Below are positions 1 to 13,293 of a stretch of DNA of 64,000 bases, piece by piece. Every line of letters begins with the position of its first letter. The stretch's first letter is position 1. A program made the translations under genes and the position numbers. Source of the DNA: Sebastes aleutianus (Eukaryota > Chordata > Actinopteri > Perciformes > Sebastidae). The notes beneath the pieces were generated by a model. That model was not told the origin of the DNA. It did not search any database and was given only the letters and a program-made list of their open reading frames with translations. The stretch lies in contig CAKAKS010000062.1 of the NCBI GenBank assembly GCA_916700875.1, positions 11,936,960-12,000,959 on the forward strand. Direction: 5' to 3'.

Positions 1-602
1 AAAAGACAGCAGCAATATGTAAAGTCAGAAATACAACAATAGCAAGAATACACTGTATGCAAGTAACAGATAAAAGAGATTAGATTTACCCACCAACGCC
101 GTAAATCTAATGTATAATATTCAACTAGCGATTCAAGTGGACTTTGCTAACTACGTGACCTCAGGCAGTCATCTTTATATGTGATCCCAGGCTGTTTGTG
201 TGCCAGCAGGGCTGAGACAGCGGTGTCCAACAGCCGGCTCTCTCCTCCTCTCTCTGGGTGTGCTCACTGTGAGCCCTCTCATCTTTTTCCCATTAGAGCT
301 GTTTTCATGTTCCTTCCTAGCGTGAGCGTGTGTGGCTGCAATTGTTTATGAAGCAATGCTTGCCCCGTCCAACTGTGTGTTTGTGTACGTATGTCTGTGT
401 GTGTGTCCAACAAGGATTTATGCAACAAATTGCCCAGAATATCATAGAAAACTAAATATAATAAGATCAAGTTTAATTGTATTTATTTATTAATTTAATT
501 GAATTATTCTAGTGCGCAAGATGTAATTTAGAAATTGGACAAATGTATTGTAGAACTATTTTTAACACTTGGAGAGCCAGAATATGAGATGTAATATTTG
601 AA
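1..602. other. No recognisable feature
   Basis: AT-rich sequence with a short GT-rich patch near 370-410. I see no gene, repeat terminus or RNA. Confidence 0.6.
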
Positions 603-960
603 GCAGAGGTTCCCTGCCCCTATTTCTTTAGACGTAGCCCCACAGCCATGCAGATGAACTCAAGTACCCCTTCATTAACACCACCAGCCATCTTCCAAAT
701 GTGTTCATTTGATTTTAAACTACATTTTAAATGTTACTTAACACTATTAACTATTTAAAAGTGAATATTGTGACAGTATTTTTTTTGTCATACAATTGAA
801 CTGTCAGTGTTTAGGTTAGTTTGTTCAAGTTTGCATTATACTACTAGTGGCAGAAGCATTGATCTTTTACGTTTAACTAACTATTAACTGTTTATGCATG
901 TTTAGACTTCTCTTGACTGCACTGCAACCTGCAGTGTTCAAGTGTTACATCTGACTCAAT
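603..960 (+). repeat. fam3 dispersed repeat, copy 1
   Basis: Shares ACGTAGCCCCACAG, AACTCAAGTACC, CATTTGATTTTAAAC and GAACTGTCAGTGTTTAGG with copies at 5229-5870 and 12727-12870, and with reversed copies near 8345-9130 and 53690-53920. It appears to be an old interspersed element. I cannot define its termini. Confidence 0.65.
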
Positions 961-1006
961 ATGTGTGTGTGTGTATATATATTTACATATAAAGTATAAA
1001 TATACA

Positions 1007-1482
1007 ATGCTAAATAATGCTCCAAACTTACGCTAAATTTTGGCAAGGAAAAACTGGTATTTTCAAAGGGGTCCCTTGACCTCTGACCTCAAGATATGTG
1101 AATGTAAATGGGTTCTATGGGTACCCACGAGTCTCCCCTTTACAGACATGCCCACTTTATGATAATCACATGCAGTTTGGGGCAAGTCATAGTCAAGTCA
1201 GCACACTGACACACTGACAGCTGGTGTTGCCTGTTGGGCTTGAATTTGCCATGTTATGATTTGAGCATATTTTTTATGCTAAATGCAGTACCTGTGAGGG
1301 TTTCTGGACAATATTTGTCATTGTTTTGTGTTGTTAATTGATTCCCAATAATAAATATATACATACATTTGCAAAAAGTAAGCATATTTTTCCACTCCCA
1401 TGTTGATAAGTATAAGTATTATATACTTGACAAATCTCCCTTTAATGTACATTTTGAACAGATAAAAAAAACGTGTGATAAA
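1007..1482 (-). mobile_element. fam1 hAT-type element, truncated copy A
   Basis: Carries the fam1 core in minus orientation, including the DR1 block TGACCTCTGACCT at 1077-1089, the GGGTACCCACGAGTCTCC block and the downstream CACTCCCATGTTGATAAG block. Both terminal CAGGGCTGTCAA ends are missing. fam1 is the name used here for a non-autonomous family. Its hAT assignment rests on complete copies elsewhere with 8-bp target duplications. Confidence 0.75.
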
Positions 1483-4400
1483 TCAAATCATCATTTCTAT
1501 TTATTTTTATTTATTTGTTCAATTCAGTTTAACTACTCAACAATCTTTCCACATACCCCGTGGCAACACTTGAAGTATCCCCTGGGGTACATGTACCCTG
1601 GCTTAGAAATCACTGATTTAAAGTATTTCCACATAACACCAAAAATGATTATGCAGAAACATGGAGATTAACTTGCTCAAAAGTATCCCTATTTATTCTT
1701 AAAAACAGGCATGAATGTCATGTATCTTTTCTCCTAACTTTCCAACACTGATAGAGAAGACATCTGAATATTATCTGCCTTGTCACAGTTGATTCTGAAT
1801 AGAAAACGCAGATATTGAAGCACAGCAGCTGACATAAAGCAGCTCACATCCACAATCTCACCGGAACGTGTCTCTGCCGCACAGAACAAGGTGTCAGGAC
1901 AGACAGGAAAAAAAACTACAACAGGAAAGAAGCCTCCAGACAACATGAATGCAAAATCACACACAGCTGCTGAGGTTAGGACTCCGATGGATGGACACAC
2001 ACACACACACACACACACTGAACCGGCTGCACACATACCGGCAGCTGAACCGCTTTTGGGGATAGGAGAGGCACGACTCTAGTGGAGGTGCGCTGGGTGA
2101 ACCGGCCAGCATGAGAGTCACCTTTAGTCCCCTCACGCCGGGCCGGCCTGACCTGAGCCCTGTCCAGATGTGACGGAGGAAGTTCACTCATGGACAGAGA
2201 CTGGAGAGAAGAAGAAGAAGAAGAAGGAGAAGAAGAAGAAGAAGAAGAAGAAGAAAGAGGAGGAGGAGGAGGAGGAGAGGAGTGAGGCTTGGATAATGTT
2301 GTGTGGTCTGGTTCAGGTTTGCACGCCCTGCCGTCATGTCTGTTTAAAAGGGAATTCTAAATATGGTCGCCACATTTGTGTCTTTTATTTTCCCTCTTAC
2401 AACCTTAACATACGTCTTGTCACTTGGATACCGAAAAAAGGCATTTGGGTTTAAGTAGTACCCTATGGTGGCATGTCAAAATCAGATGACATTAAATGAG
2501 TTCCAGTTTGACTCAGATCACTTGCCAAGGGTCTGATAAACAGCGAGTAGGAGGGCAAGGTCGTGGACTAACAGGCGAGTGTATTAGCCTACTGTGGGAT
2601 GTTTTTCAAAGCAAGTGTATGGGATGAGCGGAGGGGGTGCGGATGGACGAGGACGGCAATTACATTAGGAAGGGGAAGAGCTATTATAGCTTAAAGCACG
2701 CTGCAGGAAGCCAAATTTACAGGAGGATTTTTTTTGGAGTTGTGGTGAGATAACACGGCATGAAAGACGAGGGAAAGCAAGAGTTCTGTTTGTCTGACAG
2801 CTCTGAGGAGTTCGCGGTCTCACGCCACACCTCCTGCAACAGATGGGCTTTGAGGACCCTTGGGGGGGGGAGGGCAGTCAGAACAGAAGACAACTCACTA
2901 CTTGTGGAGCTGTGGTGCGGGTGTTGGATGGCCCCTGAGCTCACCATAATTGATGAATAGTGTGGTCCACATTAAGTGACATGCGCCGTTGGTTGTAAGT
3001 GGGTGCGATGATTGGGGGGCCTTTTGAAGCTGGGGCCGTGGGCTGTGTTTGAACCGTCAACAGAGACCCCTCTTCTCTGTAAAGGACACCAGCCTGCGGT
3101 TTGGTCGCACAGGCCCGAGCACAGCACACACACACACACACACACACACAAACAAATATGCACACATACCCTTCAGTAGTATTATAGGGTTTTGGGGGAG
3201 GTGGCTGTATTATTCCTGCTGCAACACTGACTTAATTCAAGGCAGATCTGACCCGAGCTCGTTCCTCTCCACTTCTGCTCTATTGGATCAAGTCTTAATC
3301 CTGCCCTCACCACATGAATGGGAGACACAAAGAGGAGCTGCACTCACTCCTGCCACAGACATCAAATGTCACTCAGGTCCATATGCTGTCATGCAGCTTC
3401 TGATGGGTATCGGCGTGTCATGTGAAAGCTGAGGGAGCTTAATGGAGGCCCTGGAAGACCAGAGCTGGAGACAGACGAGCGGGAAGATTGGAGCCACGTC
3501 TCGCGGATACAGTACGCGCCGTCAACCTGGAATTGATCTTCTGTTGCCCTGTTGTTTTCACAGATCCACAAGCCCCCACACATCCTCTGCCGGGGAAAGC
3601 CAGAGGAGCTGACCCGTGACACCACTTCAGAGTCGCTGCGCACAAAACAATCTCTAAATAGGAGCGTCTCGGGAGACACTTTACAGTAAGCTATGACTAA
3701 CAAACCCAAAGCACCTCAAAACAACACTGGGAAGCGTCCAACTTCCATCACGGCCACACGAGCTTGCGCTCCCAGCCAAACACATAATAACTCTTACTCA
3801 AGGGCCCGTTATTGTCATATCTTTTCAAAGGTTGCCAAACCCAAAACACACACTTCCACTCACACACGACCTTGAGCTAACAAGGGATGCAGGCGAAGCT
3901 TGCAGGGCTTTTCCGACGACTGCATGCACCAGACGGCGGATCGCGGGGCATAGGCACTTGCGGTGGGCTGGATGTTTGGTGTGTGTCATGGTCCAGCTCC
4001 CACGCAGTGGAAACACGGAGGCCCCGGGGCGGCGGGTGCTACCGAGGCCCCCTGATCCTCCACTGACGCGCCAGGGGTAGACTTGTCCTTCAATCTCCAT
4101 CTGAAATGAGAGACAGGCCATTGGTGCGTAGGGATGGGCCTCTGATTTGTTCTGTGGTCCCTTTGAAACCATGCATCCTGCAGACGAGAGGAGAGAGGGA
4201 AACATCAAGTAAACATGACAGGCAGGATGGAGGAGAAATAAGATTAAGATGTGCAGCTGCAGTGGCTTTACTTTGCCCCAGAGAGGGCAGTGGAATCAAT
4301 GTGGAAATGATAAGGGGGTGTCAAAAACGGGGGATTTTTACATGCAATGACTCTGGTGCTATATCATCATTTTCTAAAGGTCAAGTAATATTTTCTGTCA

Positions 4401-5228
4401 GAGAAAAATCTTTATGATAAGTATGTTAAAACCCAGGACTTCAATGTCAAAAAATAAATCACAAGTGTTTCTGAACACTGTGTTGGAGCCGATTCGCTGT
4501 CAGATGGACAGCGATCAAAGAATACGTTGAATCCCTCCCATAACACAACTCTTACACAAATGTGTTTTAGTTTGTGCATGGTTTGTGCACAGGCGTGGGC
4601 CAGAGAGAGAGAGAGAGAGAGCCGGGAGTGTGTGAGAGACAAATCGTGAGAGAAACAGACAGATTGTGGTGGCTTTGATGTGCGCTCGGAGCTCGCTCCT
4701 CAGAATAGATAGGTGGGAAAAAAAAGCAATATCATAGGACAAATGTCTCGCTGCAAAACCACTACAGTGGAAGCGTGTGTGGGACTTTGTGTGCGTGTTT
4801 GGTGCTATAATTTGCAAATGGCTTGCACACACACTCGTTCATGTGTGCGGACTAGAGATGTCAATCACTGGGAGTGATGAAGTAGAGAGAATTTTTTTCT
4901 CTCCATTATGCTCAAGCAGGGCGGACAACTGACACGCCTTTAAAGGGAAACAAAACAGCCCCCCCACCACATCTAAATCTTGTTGTATTCTCTGCTCCTC
5001 AGAGGAAACTTGTGTGATCACAACTCTGCCACCAATGTGCTCCCCATATGGCCACACTTCTGTTTTTTTGAGGAATTTAGCTTTTGGGCACATATCTTTG
5101 TATGCTCTATACTGAATATTAAGGGGAGGCTGTCTTTGAGTGAATGCTGACAGCCCGTCACTTAGCACGGACTTGATGGCTTTCTTTATCAATAGCACAC
5201 ACAGCAGTATTAGAAAAATAGAGTCTAA
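1483..5228. other. Gene-free stretch with microsatellites
   Basis: Holds (CA)n at 1995-2018 and 3125-3150, (AAG)n/(GGA)n at 2206-2280 and (GA)n at 4602-4620. Reading frames are short or driven by these repeats. No exon with supporting splice sites or domain could be identified. Confidence 0.6.
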
Positions 5229-5870
5229 ATCAGTGGTTCCCAACTTTTTTTCAATCGGATGTAGCCCCACAGTCCCATCAGACGAACTCAAGTACCTCTT
5301 CTTCATCAACACCACCAGTCATGTTCTAAATATGGATGTTATTTAACACTATTAGCATATAAAATGGTTTTGGTTACCATTTTATTTCTTCATAAAATTC
5401 AATTGTCAATGTTTCCATGCTACAACTTGGGAGTGGCAAAAACTGGATGTTTCTACCATTTAGGCTACGCTAACTAATACAGCTGTTTATTCAATAGTTT
5501 TAGCTTTTCACCATTTATCCAATACTTTGAGCTAACTTTGTTTTCTGTTTATTCATTACTTTAAGCAATATTATATCAACCATTTCTCCATTAAGCTACT
5601 CTTGGCTTTGTCATCATGTATCTAATACTTTACAACTGTTACAACCATTTACTGATTCCCTTTTAGCTTAGGCTATATATGTATATCCTGTATATGTATT
5701 GGGCCGACTTCTAGCTATTTAATCCATTGTTTTTAATTGTTTCAATAATTTATCTACTACTTTTAGCTTTGTCACCATTTATCCATTATTGTTGGCTTTA
5801 ACTAATTCAACTGTTTATCCTTTACTTTTAGTTGTTGCCCATTTTTTGCCTCCTTTTAGCTTTTTCCACT
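5229..5870 (+). repeat. fam3 dispersed repeat, copy 2
   Basis: Begins CAGTGGTTCCCAACTTTTTTTC and continues with GATGTAGCCCCACAGTCCC and CACCACCAGTCATGTTC, then a long AT-rich part with repeated ATTTATCCAT and TTTAGCTTT phrases. The non-coding decay is typical of an old transposon. Confidence 0.65.
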
Positions 5871-5871
5871 A

Positions 5872-6045
5872 TAGAGAGGCAAAGTCCCGCCTCTTTCGGT
5901 GGACCACCATGCAACCTTTTTTTGGGAAAAATTATGAATGGTAGTCAGTGATGAGAGAGAAATATTTTTTGATCCTGTTTGAATTGCGCCATGAATCACA
6001 CATATGATGTTTGTCAATTTAAAAGATAATTTCATGAAAGTCACA
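5872..6045 (+). repeat. Dispersed repeat shared with 62448-62600
   Basis: Shares AAGTCCCGCC, ATGGTAGTCA, AAATATTTTTTGATCC and ATGAATCACACATATGATG with the second copy. Non-coding and unclassified. Confidence 0.6.
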
Positions 6046-6098
6046 GTTTTTTGTAAAACTGTTGAAGTATCGGACTGTGAAAGTACGTAATCAGAAAG

Positions 6099-6314
6099 AC
6101 TATATATAAATATATATATATATATATTCCTATTTTTCTCATTATTATCTACCAAGATCTTCCTTGTTGTCAGTGTTTTGGTTCATTTTGAAAAAATAAA
6201 TTTAATGAATTCTTAAGTATAGAAGTAAAAATGAAACACCAAAGTATGGTTAACATTTTGTACTACCTTGTCATTCGCAAGTGCCTTCATCGTTTCAAGT
6301 GTTAATTGTAAAAA

Positions 6315-6351
<37 letters not shown>

Positions 6352-6450
6352 CAGTATATAAATATATACACATATACTGTATATACACATACACAAATAC
6401 AGTATATACATAGATACACATATACATATACACATATACATATATATTTC
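6099..6450. repeat. TA/TACA low-complexity region
   Basis: (TA)n at about 6106-6128 and 6317-6345, followed by imperfect ATACACATATACAG repeats to 6450. Non-coding. Confidence 0.85.
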
Positions 6451-7901
6451 AATTAAATCACAATTTCAATTTTGTTCGGATTAGTTGAGCGACTCTACAA
6501 TCTTTTCACGCACTCCCTGGTAATGTTGAATTGCCCAAACACTACGGCTTAGCAGAGCAAACAGACCCTGCAGATATGAAGCACGTCAAGCAACATCAAT
6601 GTTTTTTCAATCTAAATTCTGAGATTACTTCATTTTTTAGCACAAAGCCAGACCCCAGTCACAGCCAACATCTGAATACACCATCACTCACTGAAACATT
6701 ACAGACATCACAAAACTCACAAGCAGCCGGGATTTGAAAAATGAATCCACGTATTCACGCGGCCCGTCTAATAATTAACGGATGCTATGACTCAACATGG
6801 TCACAGCATGGTAATTATCTGAGGAGGCTGTCATATTTATTTAACTAGGAAGCTAAGACTGCTGAAGTCCAGCCATGTCGTATGTTAGATCGTGTCAGAT
6901 TGAAACCATGCCACATTAAGCTGATCCCCTCCCTCCTTCCTCTCTCTCTGTTGAGGCAGGGTGGTCCTCCCTTTGGTGTGTGTGTGTGTGTGTGAGACTG
7001 TCACAACAACATGACCCCCAGAAAATCCCTAACATACACACTAATTCTGCTCAGACACGCACATCTAGGCCTTTGCATTCATACATGCACACACGCCGAA
7101 CTCTGTCCCGTCTGCAGGGACAGAAACAACAATGCTGCCATTGACACTGACCCCATAACCTCCATCCCATCTCTCCATCCCCCGGCCCTCATCACCCTCC
7201 CACGTTGCCCGGGCCCGGAGCTGGCCACGGGGCCGAGAATGCGGTTCAGGTGCAGGACTCTGCTGTTTCCAATTAGCGGGGTATAAATTAGCATCACTCT
7301 CTCCTCTCCTCTCTCCAAACATTGCTGTCTCTTCATCCTTGTCGACCCTCCACACTTCACTCTGCCTCTGACCTCCCGCCTGTATCGCTCCGACACATAA
7401 ATTCACCTCCTTTATGGCTCTTGTCGGCAACCTCTGCACTCCCCCTAACTCATGCTCGGTGCTGTTAATGTGCAGTGCATTTGGTATAAAACCCTCCATT
7501 TTCCAAGCCATTTCCAGTCAATGAGAGTATAAATCCGTTGCCGTATATCTGACTTTGAAAGGAATATAACTTTTGGTTTTACTGTATTGTCTGGTTACTG
7601 TAACTGAGATATTTCACAAGGACGTAACCTGACACATGCGCTCCACATTGCAGCAAGGCATGCGCTGATAAGGTTACACTGAGACTCTATTACTCTCTGA
7701 GAGGAAATGTAGCTTTATTCCGGGATTTATTACACGGTGTGTTTGCAAGCTTTCTCTTCCACAGGTCAGTCTGTTAAACGGAGTGTTATTTTTCCAGGGC
7801 GGAGAGATCAGCTGCAGTGTAGCCAAGTAGGACCTGAGGTCACCCTGGTACTGAGAGTTCACATCTGTTCAAATAAATCCTCCGCTGTGCCATCAGCAGT
7901 A

Positions 7902-7904
<3 letters not shown>
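6451..7904. other. Gene-free stretch
   Basis: Unique-looking sequence with a GT run at about 6977-6993. No supported coding region or repeat. Confidence 0.5.

Positions 7905-7948
<44 letters not shown>
7905..7948 (+). repeat. (CA)n microsatellite
   Basis: About 22 CA units, directly followed by the CAGTGGTGGAATG repeat end. Confidence 0.95.
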
Positions 7949-7950
<2 letters not shown>

Positions 7951-7965
7951 GCATGCATGCAGTGG

Positions 7966-8110
7966 TGGAATGTAACTAAGTATATTTACTCAAGTATTGC
8001 ACTAGAAGACAAATTTGTACTTGCAGTTGTACTTTACTTGAGCATTTCCATTTCATGCTACTTTATACTACTACTCCGAAAAAAGTTATTTTTACTCTCC
8101 AGCATTTTTT
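7966..8110 (+). repeat. Teleost repeat end, CAGTGGTGGAATGTAAC type
   Basis: CAGTGGTGGAATGTAACTAAG is followed by the ACTTTACTTGAGCATTTCCATTT and ATGCTACTTTATACT blocks of a very common fish DNA repeat. Related right-end sequence may lie at 9290-9350, with other repeats inserted between. Confidence 0.6.
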
Positions 8111-8204
8111 TTTGACAGATTTAATTACTATTTACTTTTCAGATTAAAATTGCACAGAGCATATGCTGTGACGACATTATAAAATATGATGCACTGTTAT
8201 TAAA

Positions 8205-9130
8205 CCAGTAATTCCCAATCAGGGTTACTTGTGCCCCAGGGGGTACTTCTGCAGTTGACAGGGGGTATGAGGAAAGATTATAGAGTAGGCTATAGCTCAA
8301 CTCATTTTAAAAAATATAAATTACAATAAAAAAAGAAATTCTCAAATTGAGTCAGCTGTAACACCTGAATACTACGCTACATGTTGCACTTGTGTGCCTG
8401 AAAGCAATTAGCAAGCTAGCAGAAAAGTTTAAACGGTTAGCTAAAAGTAGGCCAATGGATAAATGGTTGAAATAGCTCATCTAAAGGCAATAGATAAATG
8501 GCTACAATACTTAGCAACTTAACTTGAAAGTAGTTAGTTAATATTAAGTAATGGATAAATAATTGAATAAAAAGCTAAAAATAATGGATAAATGGTTGAA
8601 ATAGTCAGCTGGGTCAGTGGTTTTCAAAATGAGGTTCGGGGACCCCTAGGGGTCCTTGAGGGGGTTCCAGGGGGTCTCCAGTAAAAATGGAATAATTTAT
8701 TTTCACTGTAATTCCATCTATAAGTAACACAATGACAGAAATCTATTTTGGTCGTGGGTTTCATATACTTTCTGTAATAAAACATCTAGGAGCAAAAATC
8801 CTATCAGATCTTAATGGACCCTCGTGGTCTAATTTGTGTGAGTTTAGGGGTCGTTGACATGAAAAATGAATGAAATGAATGAAAATTAAAATTAAACTTA
8901 CCAAACCAACCAAACACTGACGGTTAAATTGTAGCCTATAAAAATAATTAGAACAATATCCACTTTTATATAGTTAATAGTGTTAAATAACATCCAGTTT
9001 AAAATCAATTCAAATAAATGCATTAGGAACATGATTGGTGGTGTTGATGATGAGTTAAATGACCCAACAGTATATAACGTAATAGTTAAAATCAGCTTCA
9101 CCTTGACCAACTACAACAGCAAATTGGGCA
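8205..9130 (-). repeat. fam3 dispersed repeat, copy 4 (reverse)
   Basis: The reverse-orientation blocks GAGTCAGCTGTAACACCTGAATAC, TTAGCTAAAAGTAGGCC and CCAACCAAACACTGACGG match the complements of copies 1-3. It also contains GGGGGTACTTCTGCAGTTGACAGGGGG text. An inserted segment near 8640-8860 (GGGGACCCCTAGGGGTCC) may be another small repeat. Confidence 0.5.
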
Positions 9131-9671
9131 ACAATGTATAATAGTATAACACTCAGAGGGGTAATTTTAATGCATTCTATTATACTTTTGAATTATTAAT
9201 TAGTTTTACTTATGTATATAACTTATGTATGCTACTGTATATTTACTTGTTTGGCATTTTTAATGCATTTTTAAATTTTTAATTTTAGGACTTTTACTTA
9301 ATGGATGTAATGGATTATTATCTGATTGAAGTATTGCTAATTTTACTTTAAGGCACAATGAGTAGGATTTGTCGGTTGCGATTTGCAAACACAACATTTA
9401 AAGTTGGCCCCTCCTCTACGGCTCAACGACACCAGAAGCACACCCCCCCTGACCGTGGTTAGGGTGCTCGCCAGCGGGTGAAAGCAAACCCCAGATTTAC
9501 TCTAGTTTTGGAACAAGCTTTGGCTGCTTGGCATTCCACCTTGCTGAATTTTTTTGGCGCTGTCTAACATTTTTCGTAGCTTCCTCTTGCTTGCGATCTG
9601 GCATCTGTTAGGTACGTTTTTATAGTGGTTGACTCCCAGAAATGTCCTGAACATAGCAAAATAAGAAAATA

Positions 9672-10262
9672 TCAGTGGGCAACTCCGGGATCTGAAAGGT
9701 GAAGCCAATGCGGGAGTGCCTTAAACTTGCATTCTTTCTAATAGCCAGCAGGGGGCGACTCCTCTGGTTAAAAAAATAAGTCCGATTGTATAGAAGTCTA
9801 TGAGAAAATGATCCTACTTCAGTAAACATTGTAAACATGAGTATATGATCTCAATCGCTAGTTTCGAGTCTTCTTCAATGATGTTCATCTAGTCAATTAT
9901 GATCCCATTTAGAGTCAAATAGACCATAAAGCAGGTTATGCTTTAAGGCGTGGTTACCTTGTGGGTCACTACCATGGCGCAGTCTGGGATTGTCCGTGTT
10001 TTCGTCTTAGACCTTTAACCCTTTCACAGTGTGTTTTCAGTTCATGAGAGCTAATTATAACCCTTTTCGGAAGCCTAAAAAGCGTTTGGTTGTACTTAGC
10101 TCCGCCCTCTCGCGTCACTTCTGGTTGCAAAAAAACTAAATGGCAACGGCCAAATACCAAGATGGCGACGGCACAAATGGTTAACTCGAGGCTTCAAAAC
10201 AGCAGTCTACATCCAATGGGTGACGTCATGGTGACTACGTCCACTTCTTCTATACAGTCTAT
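9672..10262 (-). repeat. fam4 dispersed repeat, copy 1
   Basis: Contains GGTGAAGCCAATG, CAGCAGGGGGCGACTCCTC, AAGTCTATGAGAAAATGA and CATGGTGACTACGTCCACTTC. The same blocks recur at 42293-42914, and on the opposite strand at 48999-49195. I recognise it as a common percomorph repeat. It has no coding capacity. Confidence 0.7.
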
Positions 10263-10649
10263 GGAAAATACAGGCAGAGGGCAGGGTCTCTGAAGATACA
10301 CTTCTAGTGGGTCATACATGATGATTGAGATGGATTAATTTTTTGTATGAGGATTTGCATTGTTTTTTTTTTAGGAAAATCATTCTCATTCGGGTCTGAA
10401 TAATCCCTCCAACACTGTAGAAATGCCCATAAACACACTCAAACTTGTAACAACCTCCATAACAATATTTTATCATTCAGTTTTTTCACATTCCTGACTT
10501 TGGCACCTGTCATGTGTGTGGTTTTACTTTTTTTCTTTTTACAAGCTCAGGCTGCTGTTACAGAGAACACAGCGCACAGGAGGGAAATTTACAGAGCGTG
10601 TCCTCCCCAGGCCGTGCAGTGTTCACAGGGATCAAATACTCCCAAGGTG

Positions 10650-10698
<49 letters not shown>

Positions 10699-12726
10699 AC
10701 TCTATATTCCTCTCCACCGCCGCTACCACCACCGGAGCTGCTGCCACAGCCTTTTACAGAGCCCGGGACCTCAGAGTGCCCTCTGAGTTTTCTCTTTATG
10801 AGCTCTAGCTCATCCCTTGACTTGTAGAGAAAACAAGAGCAGAGCAGGCTTTTATAGGACTCCTGGGGAAAACACAAAGAAGGAGGCAGAAATAAAAATA
10901 AGAGAGAAAGTTAGTTTGAGGCTTCTGCTGTCTGAAGGATGGCAGGGAGAGAGGAGGTTAAAGTGTTCGACAGAATGTGGCCCCATTTACTGCAGCCTCA
11001 CCTTCTGCTGCCGGGCAGAAGAAATGTCAGAAACGAGGTGAAGCAGATGAAGATGAAGAGAAATGGAGAGCAGGCTCGAGGAGGGTGTGAACTTTCCCCC
11101 ACCGACACAAGCTCACTTATGTGGACTCCCTCCTCCACGGGAGTCCCGAAGATAAACATGGCTGTTCGTTTAACATCTTTCACCTCTTCTCCTGACCTCA
11201 TTTCATCCCTCCTTTTTCACCCTCCATGTCCATCCTTCTCTCTCTCTCTCTCTCTCTCTTGAAAACTTTCTCTCCTCTTTGTTACTTCCCTTCTCTGTCC
11301 AGATGTTTGGCCCAGCAGCAGCAGCAGCAGCAGACGCAGTGAGAGAGAGAGAGAGAGGACCTGCGGCTAAGTGGTGGAGATCTCCAGCGTGGACTGGAAT
11401 GCTGACCTTCTATCCATCTCCATCAGCGGGGACACATTTGTTTGACTTGAGATGTGATTGTGTTTTCTCTTCCCCACACCTGCAGCTTCCTCTGAACCAT
11501 GTTCCCCCACCGCACCCCTCCTCCTCTGGACTCTCCGGACTCTCACTGATCAATTGCTTTAACTTGGAAAAACACTCATCCAGCTGCTACTGCTTTTCCT
11601 CATGTGTTATATTTTCTCCTGGCGTTTCCTTCGGGGGCCGACCTGCAGAGGAAGCGCCGCATCTCTCGGCAAGCAGAGTTTGGGGAAGTATTTTAATCCA
11701 ATGAAGTCATGAAACAAAGCAGGCGCGCTCAGTCCATTGACAGCTCCTGTCTCTTTCTGCTGTTTGTTGTCACTTCTGCTTTGATTGACTGCTGCGAAAG
11801 CAGGCCTCTGGGGGAGTAGCGTCGTTATCAGAGGCAGATCATGTGGGATCTGCATAAAATAATAAACCTCCTCTGTGTTATGATGATGGGGTTCTCTCCA
11901 CATGGAGCTGAGCAAGGCATTGTGACTCTCAACAATCTGTGGTTTGGTGCAGATCAAACGTTCCTCTCATTTTTGAATTCATCACGCACTAAACCCGCCC
12001 TCATTAGTCAATGGCACTCAGCAAGTTGTAGCGTCTAATTCTGCGGGGCCGCCCAAACTTATCACCCTTCATTTCAACATGGTGGGCTGCCCCGTCGCTG
12101 AAACCCTCTCAAGCTGTTCCAGACATCTGACAACAGCCACATTTATTTATTGACTTCATTTCGCTTACGGGGCAGCCTTTACAGCTCCCATGAGTGATGC
12201 AGAGTTAATGTAGAACTGTTCATTGCTCGCGAGTGTTTTTTCACTCCTCCTCCTCCTCCTCTACCACCACCTCCCCTCCCTCCTTTTAAACTGTTCTTAA
12301 GTGTTTAAACACTCGGGTAATGACGTGCTGTTGTGGAAGTGAAAAACCATGTGGGATGAAAAAAAAAAAAACATCCATGTGGGCTTTTCCCCCCGAGGAG
12401 AGAGTGAACCACCAAGGATGGGATGAGAGTGAGGAAGGCCCTGTTAATCAAAATGAATGAGCACCTCTCAGAGCCCTCGTGTCGACGAGGCCACGAGGAC
12501 CTCTCAGCTCCCCCTTCTCTTCGGAAACATGAAGCTCTGGGTGTAAAGAGAGATCCAGACGCTCTCCTGCACAAAGCTATCAGCAAACCCATCTGCCTCG
12601 CTGTAGATATTCCATCACATTACCTCCTGTTTGCTCATTTTTTCCCCAGCATCATGTTGACAGCAGGTCAGAATAACTGGAACTGTTATTGAATTTCATG
12701 TAAACTTAATGTCAGTTCCCTTTGAT
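10263..12726. other. Gene-free stretch upstream of the satellite cluster
   Basis: Moderately GC-rich with a short (CAG)n at about 11308-11330, GA and TC runs, and an A12 tract at 12360. Frames up to about 140 codons exist but have no recognisable domain. Confidence 0.5.
10654..10693 (+). repeat. (GT)n microsatellite
   Basis: About 20 GT units ending in TATATA. Confidence 0.95.
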
Positions 12727-12897
12727 TCAGACGTACCCTGACAGTCCTGTCCAATATGAACTCAGATACCCCTTCATCAACACCAGTCATGTTCCAAATA
12801 TATTCATTTGAAATGTTTTTTTTTCATACATTTGAACTGTGAGTGTTTAGCTCGGTTTGGTCAAGTTTGCATCTGTATTTTTTACCCCGTGGAGCAG

Positions 12898-12902
12898 TAG
12901 AA

Positions 12903-12967
<65 letters not shown>

Positions 12968-12998
12968 AGAAGAAGAAGAAGAAGAAGAAGAAGAAGAC
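12898..12998 (+). repeat. (AAG)n microsatellite
   Basis: About 100 bases of AAG/GAA triplets with a few AGG interruptions. It sits inside a dispersed repeat (fam3) and directly precedes the 27-bp minisatellite. It yields long poly-Glu or poly-Arg frames that are not genes. Confidence 0.95.
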
Positions 12999-13070
12999 AA
13001 AGAAGAAGATCTGAGATCTGCAAAAACTTACAAAACTCTTGTGAGACTCGCTGCCCGACGACATATCCTT

Positions 13071-13293
13071 ACCGTAACTATTCAAGGTCAATGCCTAACC
13101 TTAATCATTCGAGATCAATGCCTAACCATATCTATTCAAGATCAATGCCTAACCTTTACTATTCAAAGTCAATGCCTAACCTTAACTATTCGAGATCAAT
13201 GCCTAACCTTAACCATTCGAGATCAATGCCTAACCATAACTATTCGAAATCAATGCCTAACCTTAACTATTCAAGGTCAATGCCTAACCTCAA
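13071..13293 (+). repeat. 27-bp minisatellite, eight units
   Basis: CAATGCCTAACC recurs every 27 bases from 13089 to 13278, eight times, with variable linkers of the form TTAACTATTCGAGAT. The unit length is a multiple of three, so all forward frames stay open as 9-residue repeats (for example RDQCLTLTI). There is no start context, domain or codon bias to support translation. Confidence 0.9.

Noticed and set aside
4839..5315. 158-codon minus-strand frame
   Set aside because: It runs into the fam3 repeat at 5229, has no recognisable domain, and its composition looks random.
13071..13293. Regularly spaced repeat resembling a CRISPR array
   Set aside because: The units are contiguous and degenerate at 27 bp with no unique spacers, and the DNA is vertebrate nuclear.
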